From assembly GCA_033807695.1 (NCBI GenBank), contig CM066304.1, forward strand, positions 2,418,001 through 2,482,000: a DNA stretch of 64,000 bases, in the 5' to 3' direction. The translations under genes were made by a program, and so were the position numbers. This document shows positions 44,860-57,828 of this stretch, one piece after another. Source of the DNA: Daedaleopsis sinensis (taxonomy: Eukaryota; Basidiomycota; Agaricomycetes; Polyporales; Polyporaceae). Under the pieces are notes generated by a model, which was given only the letters and a program-made list of their open reading frames with translations, made no database searches and had not been told where the DNA came from. How positions within the stretch are numbered: position 1 is the first letter of the stretch; each line of letters opens with the position of its first letter.

Positions 44860-47124
44860 CTACACCGCAATGCCGCCGTGCTGATCGTATTGGTCCGCGT
44901 CGGAGCAGCTGTGAGTGTCCGAACTGACGAGCACGGTGACGACCTTGAGCTCCATGCCCTGAGATTCCGATGCTTGTTTGGTGTTCGAACCAAGCTGTGA
45001 ACATTACACCTCTCAGTAAGTGCCAATGACTCGGAGGTGGGCATTAGCGGTGATTGAAACGCCCGTACCTCTGAAGGTTTGTGCACTGAGACATCCATTC
45101 CAGAGCTGGCGCGACGGGTGGGCCTAAGGACCGTATTGCTGAAGGGGAATTCCTCGTTGATGAGGGCAGCACGTTTGAGGATGAGGGATTGGCGGGCATT
45201 CACTCTGTAAGATGTTAGCTAACATTTCGCGCAAGAAGCAATGATTACACACGAGACAAGGAATGTGTTCGAGTACACTGTGATAGCGTTGAGTATGTAA
45301 GCCCTTCCGAGATCTCATGCGCTAATGATAGACTTACGCTTGGTGAGAATGATAGATATTGCCGTGTAGATGAGGTTGCTTGGCCAAAGAATGGACTATG
45401 CAGAACGTACTGCGCTGTCACGATTGATCGACTCTTACAATATTGGTGAAACTCACGAATGCGACATTCAACACGTTGAATATACTAAACATGGTCAGTA
45501 CGCATGATACGCAAAAACACGTTATCTGCTCACCAGATGATGAGGCCTGGTACGTATTTCATCAGTCACAATGGACAGGAGAGCACACAGGAGGGGTCTC
45601 ACCGCTGCTGACAGTGTACATGATCAGCAAATCCAAGATCGAGTCGGTGCTGGGCAGAATTATTAGTACGTGGCTCGACGTATGCCAATGGTCCCGTACC
45701 GAATGACACCTGTATGGTTGCGCCGTAGAAAAATGATGAGGACGATAGTCATCATTAAGTCAGCTACCATGATGAGTCCGGACGCGACAGATGCAAGCCA
45801 CTGTGATCAGAAACACTACTGTTAGTTCGAATATCATTCATTTAATCTATTGGCCTACCGAGAGGTCAAGGAACTCTCCCATCGTCGCCTTGTTCCATCT
45901 AGGCATACCACATGAGCAATCAGGCTCCACGATACCGGTTGTGACTACCAACGAACCCAAGCACTGTGAAAGCTGACGGTACGTTAGTCTTGGAATACAT
46001 GAACAAAGTAGCGATGTAAATTACCGGTGAAAGAGCCTGAGCGCTGGTTGGTGAGTACAACCCTTCTCTGCATGGACACCGCTACTTACCGCAGAACGCG
46101 AAGATCAACACGGCCTGTCGAAAGTCGAGAGTCAGTGGGAGCAGCGAGTAGTATACGGAAAACGCTCAACAGCTATCACAGCGATTGGACGAAATCGCGA
46201 GTTGACTGGATTCATAGCATTTCAGCCATAGGCACAGTTTGGCCGATGGTAAATATGCATCCTTACGGAGGAAGATACGACGAGCAAAGAATCTAGGTAT
46301 TAGGGCAACCCCGTTTGAGCAACGAAGCGGATCAGAGTTCGATCCAACACCACTCACGTCTGCGTGATCACCGCCGATAGAGACTAAGAAAATACAAGTG
46401 TTGATTAGCCCGGCGAGCTGATTGAACCTTGGCGCAATTACTCACAGCAGGAACGGGAAGCAGCTACTCGGAAAGCTGGAATCAGTGACAGGATGGAGTA
46501 ACGATTGCGAAAAGCTCCAACCTTCAGTGACCTAACAAAGAGTGATGAGTTGCAGTTTCGCGTTAACTAAAGTAGAACCCTCACCATACCGGTCCGACGA
46601 GAAGGACCGTGGGTTTAAAGTAGTTCGTCACCAGGTAATAGTAACTATGATAATCAAGTCAGCTTGTTCATCCCGCACACAGTGACGCGGCGACATTCTA
46701 TGAACTGCGTACGTCGTGTGCATGAACAAGGCGGTGTTACCGGTCTCTGTGATTCTGTCCGGACATATGAGTATTAGGGTGAGTTTGTAGTGCGGGTGCC
46801 CATACAGAAGCAGAACGACCTGTAAAGCCCGTTGCAGTCAGAAGCATGGTTTACGAGATTTAAAACGTGCATACCCATATCTTAAGGTAGTAGGGATCTT
46901 TAGGATAGAGCCTGAAGTACCGATATGTCTGATGGTACCCCACGCCCTGTAGACTGGAAAACGATAAGCAGAGACGTTATCCGGAGCTCGGTCAGCACTC
47001 ACAGTATACCGAAGAATGTGCCGAGAAGCCACGCTCCCATAGTGTCGTCGAGCGCGGGGAGGGCCGGGGGGACTGACATTGAGGAAATTGCCGACGAGTT
47101 CGCGGATGAGGTGCTCGTATCCAT
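44860..47124 (-). CDS. DUF6534 family seven-helix membrane protein
   Basis: An integral membrane protein of the Agaricomycete-expanded DUF6534 family, function unknown. It is cut into many very short exons. The ATG at 47124 gives MDTSTSSANSSAISSMSVPP and ALPALDDTMGAWLLGTFFGI, then QGVGYHQTYRYFRLYPKDPY, the family signature after helix 1. VVLLLITETGNTALFMHTTY, LVTNYFKPTVLLVGP, LSAVITQTFFARRIFL and WLASVASGLIMVADLMMTIV continue with IIFLRRNHTG; then STDSILDLLIMYTVSSG, LSIFNVLNVAF, LWPSNLIYTAISIILTK, LYSNTFLVS and RVNARQSL complete the helices. The cytosolic tail ends DADQYDQHGGIAV with stop at 44860. Exon joins around 46.4-46.6 kb and 45.9-46.1 kb were not fully resolved, so a defect there cannot be excluded. 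Confidence 0.83.
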
Positions 47125-48603
47125 GGACACTGGCCCTGAGGAATCCAAGGCGGGGTACTTATAGAGAGAGCCAGCTGAACAGGATTCTTTTCAGACCCTG
47201 AAAGAACTCCGGATCCTTACGCAGCGTCAGTGTCAGGGCGCTGGAAGGCGGGTTGGAAGCTTTCTTCGCGCCTATGCGGCGGTTCTTGTACAAGGACAGT
47301 TGTCCAGGAAGGCGACGTCTCTGCGAAACAATCCGACCGTCAAGAAGCAGTCTCCAATTGCTCTCCAGTATAACACACGATATCGAGTGCGAGACACAAC
47401 ACGCAGTTGAGCTCGGAGAGGAGGAGGAGGATGAATACTTGGTGACCAGCGCGATCCTGTGTCTAGGCTCTGGATGATGTGCCACTTCTGAATTCAAGCC
47501 CAGGCGTTGAACAGGCCACAAGGACATCCTGGGTCTATTGGGGGGCGTCCTTCAGGTCTTCTCTTCCCCGTCTTAGCTCCATGCGAAGCTGGGTACAGGG
47601 CGAGACATCGAATTCGTCTTCTCCAGAAAGAGAAAGCGCAACTTCGTGTTGCGATAAGATCCTCGGGCTGTTCGTCGGGCGACGCTCAAGTAGTTTTCCA
47701 CATACCTCGCAACTGCAAGAGAAGAAGTCAACCGGTTCAGAAAGTTGAATATCTCCTCACGGATACACGCCCGCTTCTACGGCACACGGCATCCTGACAG
47801 TAATTGCGAGCTTCGCTGATGCGCCGCTGCATGTGAGCTGCGCAGGCCAGAGAAGCCCCCGACTCGCGCCCGGACTTAATAAGAGAAGGCGCCGAGCAGG
47901 CGTTCGGGTGCAGCCGCTCCATGCTTGCTTGGACAGAATGCCGCACTTGCTCCCCGGACCCAAGGGTACCCGCCCATATCGCCTCAGACCGCCTCCCACA
48001 GGGCCGGCACTTTGGGTATGAGGCAGACTTCCTTTGTGCCACTCCAAGCCCGCAGTTCGCGGATGGACAGTTCACAAGGAGGGGCGTGCTCACCTTCCAT
48101 GGCCGCGGTCACGCCTGGCGACGGAATGGTGGTGCCAGCGGGTGTGAAGTCGATGTAAGTACTGATGATAACGCCGTGGCGAAGTAGAGCAGAAACAGTT
48201 CATTCAGCAGGTACCAATACTTCTACTGGAGAGTGTGTGATGGTAGTCATGGTCTACACAGAAGAGTCAAGCGCAGAGTCGGAGCTCGAAGCCGGAGACG
48301 ACATGGTGGTTCAAAGCCAAGAAAGGTAGTGTAGGCGCTCGTACAGACGGTACTTCATGGTCTTACTAGGCCTGGTGCGTGAACGGGTGAGCATTATTGC
48401 ACACCCATCTCAGGGCTCAGACAAGGATGGAACAACGTCAGCCAATGGCTCGATGTTCAAACCAACATAATTATCCTTCAGCGCTTAACGTTGAGGCCGG
48501 ATGCTCCTGGAATGAGACCAGGCTGCGTGCGTCAAACGAAGGGAATCCAAAGTCCACTTAGATATCTACTGATTCTACAGTCACAAACCAGCAGCAGCGC
48601 AAG
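47125..48603. other. Intergenic region upstream of the DUF6534 gene
   Basis: About 1.5 kb. Several 60-120-codon frames exist on both strands but resemble no family and have no consistent splice pattern. It must contain the DUF6534 promoter and the 3' flank of ALG5. Confidence 0.45.
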
Positions 48604-50089
48604 CTACCGACTCCTCCCATTTGGTCGTCCCTTCCCCTTCTGCCGCTCGGGCGACTCCGACGACGGCACGTTCACCGGCGCCTTCCACCTGCCCAGGAAC
48701 AGATTCGCGCGGAGGACGAGCAGGTCGCGGAGCATCTGCAGCGAGTCCGCGAAGACGTGGAGCTTGCTCCCGCCGACCTCGTGCCACTCGATCGGGACCT
48801 CCGCGACGGGTATGCGCATCGCCTTCGCGAGCAGGAGGAGCTCGACGTCGAAGATCCAGGTGGGGAGGTGCTGGTGCGGGAAGATGTGCTGCGCGGCGCG
48901 CCGGGAGAAGAGCTTGAAGCCGCACTGCGTGTCGCGGATGTGGCCGACGCCGACTATGCGGAGGATGGTGTGCAGGCCGTACATGAGCACGTTGCGCAGG
49001 AAGGAGCGCTGTGGGCAGATGCGAGTTAGCTTGCGGGCGGCCGGGCAATACGCAAGACGCAGAACGCAGAGCGCACCTTGACGACAGCGTCGGTTTTGAC
49101 TAGGTGTGCGCGGCTCCCCACTGCGACCGCCGCGCCGTCCTTGTCGTCTTCGAGGAGCCCGTCCATAGCCGTCCATAGTGCTTCCAGGTCTTCGAACCGG
49201 CTCGCTCCATCCGCGTCCACCATGAGCAGTCTGCGTCCCCTCGCATGCAGCATCCCGTGCCTGACTGCTCCGCCCTTGCCGAGGTTCTTCTCGAGCACGA
49301 CTACGCGCACATCCCCCGCGCTCCCCGCATAGGTCGCGCCGAGCTTGAGCGCGAGGTCAGCAGTGCCGTCGCGCGAGCCGTCGTCGACGACGAGGACTTC
49401 GTACGTGCGCCCCAGCGAGGTCCGTGTCGATTCAAGGTGGGCGAGGGTGGTCGAGAACATGTCCGGCAATCGTGCGGTCTCGTTATACGCGGGAATGACA
49501 ACTGTGAGGTCTACATTGGGTGGAGTATGGACACTAGGGAGGGGCAGTCGCGCGGAGGGTTTGCGCGCGGAGCGGTAGGTCTTCTCTGAAGGCTTTGGGA
49601 TGATGGTCGAGGGAGACCAAAGGACGAGGAGCGAGTATGCCTGTTGGGGAGGTGTAAGCGGATATTTGGAGGCATACGGAAACAAAGAGACAGATCAGAA
49701 GGAGACACCGCTCAGTAACAAGCCATGCAGGGCCTTGTCCAGCTGACCCTGGCCGCAGGCTCGATGGGGACGACGCGCTCAGAATAGACGGCTTGAGCCG
49801 AGCTGACCAGTGAATTCGTCAACCTCGCAGCGCACACCCGCGTCACAAGGACGCGAGCAGCCCACGAGTCTAAGAACAAGGATGATTGTGGATTCATCTT
49901 CGCGCGTCGCCTGAGCGTTCTCAAAGTTATCTCCCATCCTGAAGTGCGCCGTCCAAGAGGATCTCGCGGACTGCGCCAGGAATACGAGCAAATAGCAAAG
50001 GCTCTATAGAGTGAGGATGAAGCACGTACAGTGCCGAGCGTGGCGATCACAACCGCCAGACCACTGTAGACGAGCGTAGAGGTGTCCAT
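48604..50089 (-). CDS. ALG5: Dolichyl-phosphate beta-glucosyltransferase
   Basis: A family GT2 membrane enzyme of the endoplasmic reticulum that makes dolichyl-phosphate glucose, the glucose donor for the N-glycan precursor. The ATG at 50089 gives the membrane anchor MDTSTLVYSGLAVVIATLGT; an intron leads to AYSLLVLWSPSTIIPKPSEK. The catalytic domain has LTVVIPAYNETARLPDMFST, YEVLVVDDGSRDGTADLALK, VVVLEKNLGKGGAVRHGMLH, the metal-binding VDADGASRFEDLEAL, and VAVGSRAHLV; the last exon adds RNVLMYGLHTILRIVGVGHI, RDTQCGFKLFSRRAAQHIFP, TWIFDVELLLLAKAMRIPVA and EVPIEWHEVGGSKLHVFADS. The stop is at 48604. Length and motif order are normal. It shares a 387-bp upstream region with GCV1. Confidence 0.95.
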
Positions 50090-50476
50090 AGTGGACGCGA
50101 GTTTGGATCCACCTCCTGTCGAATATCCGTCGTGGGCCTAGTCGTGAGGCAATTGTCGTAGTTCAGGGATCAGGAGCGGTGGATCAGGTCGGCATGAGCG
50201 AGAAGGAAAGAGAGAGGCGGGGGCCGACGCAGACGGTGGCAGGGAGAGGGTGGCAGAACAGCATTGCGTTCTGTTGCAACACTTTCTTACGCGCATCCAG
50301 CGCGCATCCTCTGCCACGTCGGTCCGCGCGCCATCTTATCGCTTTAGATAAGATAGACGCCTCTTCATTTACGTCCAATTCCTCGCGCCGGGACTCCGCT
50401 CTCATCCGCTCTCCGTCTTTCGCCACCTCCACTGCCTCCCCGACGTGTCGACTGCATTCACTCAGCGACCAGGACG
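50090..50476. promoter_or_regulatory. Bidirectional promoter between ALG5 and GCV1
   Basis: 387 bp separate the divergent start codons. The GCV1 side is pyrimidine-rich before the ATG. A GATAAG appears twice near 50338-50350 (CGCTTTAGATAAGATAGACG), a possible GATA-factor site; this is only a sequence match. Confidence 0.5.
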
Positions 50477-52260
50477 ATGGCGACACGGATAGCGACGCGC
50501 GCAATCCTCTCGCGCGCACCCGCCACGCGACGTGTGTTCCTGCCGACGCTCGGCGCGTCCGCGAGGAGATGTATGGCCTCATCTTCTGAAGCAACGGTAC
50601 GCGTGTCTTCCACGGCGATGCATATACCAATCTCAATATCTCTGTGGGCACATAGTTGAAAAAGACGGGGCTGTACGACTTTCACGTCGCGAACGGCGCG
50701 AAGATGGTTCCCTTCGCTGGGTACTCCATGCCCTTGTCGTACGGCAACGTCGGCGCGGGTGAGTTCACGCATATGTTGCACGTCGATTATAAGCTCATAC
50801 AAACTGGACCTACAGTTGCCAGCCATCACCACGTCCGGAACTCCGTCGGTCTCTTCGATGTCGGACACATGGTTCAGTCCAAGTAGGGCTTCCCACTTCT
50901 TCCGTGGGCGTATCCCTCCTAACTCGTCCATGTGCAGCTTCCGCGGCCCTACCGCAACCGCCTTCCTCGAGCATCTCACACCCTCCTCACTGTCATCTCT
51001 ACCACACTACACCTCTACCCTTTCCGTACTCCTCAATCCTCGCGGAGGCATAATTGACGATACCGTTATCACGAAGCACGCCGACGACGCCTACTATGTT
51101 GTCACCAACGCCGGGCGCCGCGATCGCGACCTCGCGTGGTTTGCCGAGAAGGCGGAGGAGTGGAACGCGAGCGAGAAAGCGAAGAAAGAAGGTGGGGTTG
51201 AGCACGAGATCCTCGAGGGCTGGGGTCTGCTTGCATTGCAAGGTACGTGCCATTTTCTGGCACATCGGGTGCATCGAGATTGCCCCGCGAGCTTGGGTTA
51301 CGCCTCTCACGCAAGCTGGTTCCTGATCCCGTAATATAGGCCCGGAGGCAGCGCAGTACCTGCAAGGCCTCACGTCCTTCGATCTGCGCGAGCTCACCTT
51401 CGGCAAGTGCGCCTTCGTCCCCATCGAAGGATTCAACCTCCACGTCGCGCGGGGAGGATACACCGGTGAGGACGGTTTCGAGGTGCGTTACCACTCTAAC
51501 CTATTGCATTTTCACCGATTTTCGTCGCTCCTGACATATACCTGTCAGATCTCAATACCCCCCTCGGAAACAGTCGAGGTGGCGCAGCTCCTCTCGAAAC
51601 TACCCGTCCAGCTCACAGGGCTTGGCGCCCGTGATAGCTTGCGGCTCGAAGCGGGGATGTGTCTGTACGGCCAGGATCTCGACGAGGATACGACACCTAT
51701 CGAAGCCGGCTTGACTTGGGTGATTGGTGGGTTGTATGCTCTATTTCTGTGTGCCTCCGCTCACTGGTGAACATACTATATATAACCAGGTAAGGACCGG
51801 AGGGAGAATGGCGACTTCATCGGCGCCGAGGGAGTGCGAAAGCATCTGAAAGAAGGCCCGCCTAGGAGACGAGTCGGGCTCGTCGTCGAGGGTGCCCCCG
51901 CACGGCGTACGTCCCTCACAGAGCCCCCATTCTCCCCCGAAATCGACTGACCATACCTGCAGAGGGCGCGAAAATATTCACCCCGTCCGGCGAAGAACAG
52001 ATCGGTACGCTTCCCCGTCTGGGCCGACACCTTCTGCATTCTGCGTGGTTCTCGTTCTAACAGGTCGGTGCCGCTTCTTCCTAGGCACTGTCACATCTGG
52101 CATCCCTTCGCCGACGCTCGGCAAGAACATCGCGATGGCGTACGTCAAGAGCGGCTGGCACAAGAAGGGAACGGAGGTCGCCGTCGACGTGCGAAACAAG
52201 CTCCGCAAGGCGGTTCTGACCCCCATGCCCTTCTCCCCAACACGGTATTACCGCGGATGA
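50477..52260 (+). CDS. GCV1: Aminomethyltransferase, T protein of glycine cleavage
   Basis: The mitochondrial tetrahydrofolate-dependent enzyme that releases ammonia from the aminomethyl-lipoyl H protein during glycine breakdown. The ATG at 50477 starts a basic mitochondrial presequence ([20 protein letters not shown]). The fold then follows: [148 protein letters not shown] and [20 protein letters not shown], then [12 protein letters not shown]. The C-terminal barrel has [40 protein letters not shown] and the end FSPTRYYRG. The catalytic Asp (NPRGGIIDD) and the folate-contact [10 protein letters not shown] motif are kept. About eight introns. Complete. Confidence 0.95.
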
Positions 52261-52786
52261 GTAGTCCCGGCCCTCCGTACTCTGTGTAGTAGGCCAGCCT
52301 TGAGGCGCGCGCATTCAACATGCTTTGCGTCGGGGTGCTAAACTTGACATATTTTTCTTGTCTTCACTTTGAAGACCAGAGTGGACGACAACACGCGTCG
52401 ATGGATCTCAGAACGTTCGACCTAGAACGCATTTACGCCCGAGCTCAGCGACCGTGACATGCACAACCCGTCATATCGAGTGGCGACGAAATGCATGCGC
52501 AGGGTCTAATGCGGTCCATCATCCAAAAATTATGATAAGGTTGAGCAGCTCTGGTCCAAGAGATCCTTCGCTGTGGGACAACCGGGTAGACAATTCCGCA
52601 TGGGCGACGGAACTATTATGATTGATTCCAGCTCGCTGCATATCGGCGCATCTGAACGGGTAAATTCAACTTTCGAAGGTGACCTGAATGCGCATTCACT
52701 CGTGAAGCTGACAGGAGGGAGCATGTGAGACAGATGCCTTCTAGTCCTCCCTTCTAGTTCTTCGCCAAAGATATACCGCCATATCA
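52261..52786. other. Region between convergent GCV1 and WDR24-like genes
   Basis: About 530 bp containing both 3' flanks. No further gene, repeat or hairpin of note was seen. Confidence 0.45.
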
Positions 52787-55700
52787 TCAATTTCGCAGGA
52801 GGAGACTGTCGTGGACAGCCCAGCAATGATGCCCACAGCCAGCAGCACATAGCCGCCCCAGCACCGTGTTCGACGAGGGCACCACCATCGCCCGTCCACT
52901 GTTGTAGCTCCCGGTCGTCCCGTCCCCGTCTCCCTGCGCACTTGCCCCGTCGTCCGATTCGCCGTCCCCGGCGTACATTGAGTTCGTCCGAGACAGCGCA
53001 CGGCCGCGAGGCGGGTTCATGTCGATCGTGCGGCCGAGCCGCAGAGACGGCGGGAGAGGTGGAGGGGTGATCTCGTCTGGCGGCCGGCGCATGTAGAACT
53101 CGCGATAGCAGTCCTGATGTCCCCCATGGAGGCACACGGGACATTTGAACATGAGCGACCTGACGGGCAGATGACTGAAGAGCGTTTAAATAGCGTAGTA
53201 AGTTGAAACTCTCGACACCCGCACAACATGAGTTGCTCACCAAATGGAACACTTTGTGATGCTGGCTTGGCAGGAAAGACAATATGCGTAGCTCCCGGAC
53301 GGTTTTCCGGAACGGATCATGGGCCCGGCAGGCTGCATTATGGGCTTGCGGCACTTGCCGCACGTGCTATAGATGGTAGTTTGCATCTGCCGATGATTGG
53401 TGAGTCAGTTATGAGTGAGGTAGGTATAGGTGGTGCTTACAGTGGTTGTGGCCCGGATGTCTTCGACAGACACGAACTTGCGGATGTACGCAGCACAAGT
53501 GTGCAGACGTAGGCGGGTTAGTATTTCTACGACAGACTGTCAGCTATCACACACGTAGGCTGCACAGTACGACATACCGATATACGCTTCGACGAATCGA
53601 GCTACGCGAATCTTCGGGATCTTCAGTTCCTCGGGAACCACCAATGCGAGCATCGCGCACATGATCACATCGCCCTGCCATGGCGATCAGTTTAAGTCAG
53701 TCCCAGTGGCACAAGCAGATCATGTCTAGGCGTACCTCGTCGGCATACTGCTCGAACTGCTCTCGCATAGTATCCCAAGCTAGTGCCCTCAGCCTAGCCT
53801 CCGCGTCTCTGACAGCCGCCCTGGTCCTGTCACTCTGCGTCCTCGTCGTACTCATCGGCGTCTGCGATCCTACCAGGTCGTCTGTCCGCTCACCATCGTA
53901 CACGAGATCGTTGGACAGCGCCTCCGAACGCGCGCGGGTGTGCCGCAACGACGAGCGCACAGACGTAGCGCGCCGCGCTGACAGGTCGCGGATCGTGTCG
54001 TCGCGCTTCAGAACACCGTCCGCGCGGCTCAATGTACCGGCAGGGGTCGACTCCCCGACAGTCACGGTGCGGATGCTGCTCTGGGATTCTTGCTTCACAA
54101 CTTTCCGGAGCGAGCTCGGAGGCGGCGCGACGAGGGACGCGACGGTCGAGCTCCGGCTGCGCGTTCTGCTACGTGCGGAGCTCCGGCGCTGCATTTGAAT
54201 GGCGGAGGGCCGCCGCGCTGGGAGAATCCCGCTGCCACTCGCACCGTCCTCGTAGTCCGTTTCTTCCTCCTCCGAGGTCGACGCAGGGGAGGGCGACGAG
54301 CCATCGTCTCGCTCATCCTCGGTCCATGTCTGCTGCCCGGTTACAGCTATGCGCGAAAGCGGCGATGGGTGCGCGGTCGTCGAGCGGGGGCGATAGGGCG
54401 ATTTAGGCCCGCGCGATGAGCTTGCGGACGAAGTCGGGTGGGGATCCGCGTCCTTCTCGCTGTCCTTCTCGCCCCCATGCCTAGAACCGCCGTCGTCGCT
54501 CCCGCTGTCCGACGAGTCTGAGTCGTCCAACGCGCCTTCGCCAACGTGCCGGAGATTGAGTTGGCTGCGCAGACTGTCGCTTGGACTGTCGCTGTGTGTG
54601 CTGTGCAGGCTTTGCGTCGTCGAGAAGGAAGGCCGACGGAACGAGGACGGCAGGCGCGGACGATGAGGGGGCGGCAGTCCCGCACCAGACTCCCGCCGCG
54701 CAAATATCGCGGCAGGCACATTCGGCAGCCCGGTGCTCGACTTTCTCGGGGAGGATGCCGTGGAAGACGTAGGAGTGATTCCAAGAGGAGAGCCACGACC
54801 AGACGTCGACGGCCGATGCCGATCGTCGCTGTGCTTAGAGCGTGAACCTGGGCTGCGATCTTTATGCCTGACAAGACTCGTCCCATCTGACGTTGCTGAA
54901 CGCGGCGGGCGCGGAGGAGCTGGCGTCTGGAGGAGAGTGCCGACCGTAGGAATCGCGGCAGGAGCGGATGCAGAGTGTGGAAGTTGTGGGTTAGCGAACG
55001 GTAGTGGAGAGAGCGGCGGGGTAAGTGGGGTAGTCAGCTCAGTGAGTAGGGATTCCAGCATTAACCAGGTCTGCGCAGCGTCATGGGCGCGGACACTCAT
55101 AGCGACCTGAGATTATCAAAGGATGAGCGACCCATCAGGACCAGAAACATAGCATGCTGACATTCCCATTATGCGCACAGATATGTGGCTTCTCCATATC
55201 GGTGAAGATGTATCCTCGCGCGAGCTTCTCGATAGCGTCCAAGTCATCCATCGCGCCATCTGGCACGAATGCACCCACGTTCTGCGTGACCGGGCGATAT
55301 GGAGCATCGCCCAATGCCTTTGCGGGACTTTTGTCCTTCGCCAAAGGATCACTATCTATAATATCAGCACAACCATGTAAATCATGTAGAGGGAAAGCAC
55401 ACATGTCATCATACGGCACCTCCCATCGCCTCGGCCGATCGGTGACAAACGCGATCGACCCGGATGTACTCCACGAGATGGCGGAACGAGGAATTGCGTC
55501 CAATGGTTGATGCGCCTGCCTCAGGTCGAGCTGAGAAAACGTTCCGGATGAGTGCAACGCCCATAGTGCATGAGAATCTGCGAAGTCAATGTCTGAGGTT
55601 CGGCGTCAGGTCGTGCTTCAACTCTATACAGCGTAGCCAGCACGAACCTGTAACGCCACCCTCGACAGCAGACCCCCTGACGACCCACTTGGCGATGTAC

Positions 55701-57485
55701 CCTCGACGGACGTCCCATACCTCTACCGGGTCGCTCCCATCGAGTGGCGTGACCGACTTGGCGCGCTGAGCTGCAGAAGCTGAGCCAGATCCTTCCGCGA
55801 GCGGCGATGATTGATTACGAGGACTTGGCGCAGCGGAGCTGAGCCCGCTACTACTAGATGTGTTACCACCAAGGGCACCATGTCCGAAGTCCGCCCCGGT
55901 ACCAATGCCGAAGTCAGCGTTAGAGACTATTGCTAGCTCACACTCATACCCAGGACGCCACAGCACGCGGCGTACAGGGAAGGAGGTGTGGAGGGTGTAA
56001 GTAGGCTGGTGCGAAGTATGTCTGTTTGCGGAGGGGGTCAAGTCCCATACCTAGCGGACTAGCTCAGCATGCAAACAACGAGGAGTATATACAATCGACC
56101 TACTTTCACGGTTCTATCCATCCCTCCACTGATGATCCAACCTGGACCGGTAGTGTCGGCGTCAGGCGTCGGCGCAGTCCCAGATCCAGCGATAGGGACG
56201 GACGGCAATATATCTTCAAAGAAGCCCGCACCAGTCCCATACCAATTACCAGAGCCAGACGGACGCGTGCTCGAGGAGGTCGGGGACACCGATGAGGGCG
56301 GAAGCCAATCCAAAGACAATATCGGGCCCGCATGTGCCACAGGAATGCGATCCAGTTGCCCTCTTTGTCCCATGTGTAGGTCCCATCTGGAGAGAGGGAA
56401 CACGAGGGTTCGAGATAACTGAGACTTATGCGAGCATAGAAAAGGAAGGATGGTACCTGTACATGCTTCCGTTGTCCAGAGCGGCGACAACGTGGCGTGA
56501 TTGAGAGGATACAGGAGAGAAGGCGACGGCCCTGACGGCAGCAGGATGGTGTATTCTCATGATCGACTTAGTCAAATCTCTAATGTCCTGTGCGCAACTT
56601 TGTCAATGCGCGGCCACAAAAAGAATGAAGGCAACAGACCCATATACGAAGATCTCCATCCGCTGAGCCGGTCATACAGTATGATTGAAGTATAGGAGAG
56701 TATTGCAGGACATGAATAGAACGAGCGTGATCGCGAGTTCGTCTTTCTGGCAAGCACAAAATGTAAGCGACACAACCTTGCAAGTAGGTCTCCGCAATTT
56801 GTATACATGAAGGTCGCACAGCTGTGTGGAAAAAGAGGCGGAAAAGAGGCCATGAATCAGTTGTGAGATTCTCACCGAACTTGGACGGCCCATTCTTGTT
56901 CAAGTCCCACAATATCAACTCGCCATTACGCGCGCTGGTTAAGATCTTGTTATTGAACACTGGAGATGTATTCAAAATCATGCACGGGTACCCTCTCCCA
57001 CTACTGGGACATACCTCCGTGGCACCAAGCGACGTCGGTGCTTGAGCTGTCCACTTTCAGCCCGCTACCTTCCCAGAGGTTCCGCGAGGCTTCGATACGA
57101 TGGCCGCCCCTGCCAGTGCTGGATCTATGGTCACTCTGAGATTGTCCAGTCGGAGACGTATCCGACATGCGGAGAATGCGGAGTGCTGTACACCTAGTCG
57201 GTCATTCTGATCGAATGTGCGCAGAAAGTTGCGGGCTTGTACGCGTTGAAACAAAACGAAACCAGATAAATAGGACTCACATTCTCGTCCTGCAACAACA
57301 CACCTCAGCCCGTCTTCGGACTTGGCAATCGACCCTCCACCGTTGGTGGTGGCACGAGCATGGCGGACATGCCTAGTCGGACCTTGATAGCCATGTTCTC
57401 TTGAGTCTGAGTATACATCGGGTAATGTCAGGTTGAAACTACCGCTGCCGTGTACAGAAGACCGACGATTGAGTGGAAGCATCAC
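52787..57485 (-). CDS. WDR24: WDR24-like subunit of the SEA/GATOR2 complex
   Basis: A vacuole-associated WD40 protein with a C-terminal zinc module, part of the SEA/GATOR2 complex that signals amino-acid sufficiency to TORC1 (yeast Sea2 family). The ATG at 57485 gives MMLPLNRRSSVHGSGSFNLT. WD repeats are readable: FNNKILTSARNGELILWDLN, YSPILQSYCMTGSADGDLRI, AHAGPILSLDWLPPSS, GWIISGGMDRTVKVW, FPVRRVLWRPGYECELAIVS and ADSHALWALHSSGTFSQLDL. A Ser/Pro-rich disordered middle follows (about 55090-54000). The helical part includes MREQFEQYADEGDVIMCAML and EILTRLRLHTCAAYVRKFV. The C-terminus has CGKCRKPIM and CSVCHLPVRSLMFKCPVCLH with GGHQDCYREFYMRRP, a RING-like zinc fold, and ends CGHHCWAVHDSLLLRN. 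One WD repeat carries an insert of about 50 disordered residues. Confidence 0.92.
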
Positions 57486-57828
57486 ATTGACTGATCAACA
57501 CGGGGTTCAGGTCGACCTAGGCTCGTAGAAAGGCCTCTGATTCAAGCGGAAGACAGTCGTTCCTTTGAATAGAAGGTCGACAAGTGTTATTAGGGTGAGG
57601 ATAAAGCCAGGGGCACGGGGGCGTTACGGTAGCTGTTACGGTGGAAGGGAGAGCCTAGGCGCCCATGCGGCCTAACTGGGTAATTCAGCCGCCCGTACAC
57701 GTTACGTACGACAGCCCCGTACTGAGGTTAACGTTAAATAGTACTGACACGCCCTGCTCGCAGCCTCGCACCAAGCTTGGTGTGCCTGTATGGACTGACG
57801 AGCCATTTACGGCTTGACTGCCTCTTGC
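57486..57828. promoter_or_regulatory. Bidirectional upstream region of WDR24 and the LYR gene
   Basis: 343 bp between divergent start codons. The LYR side lies in a mixed stretch without an obvious TATA box. No repeats noticed. Confidence 0.5.
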
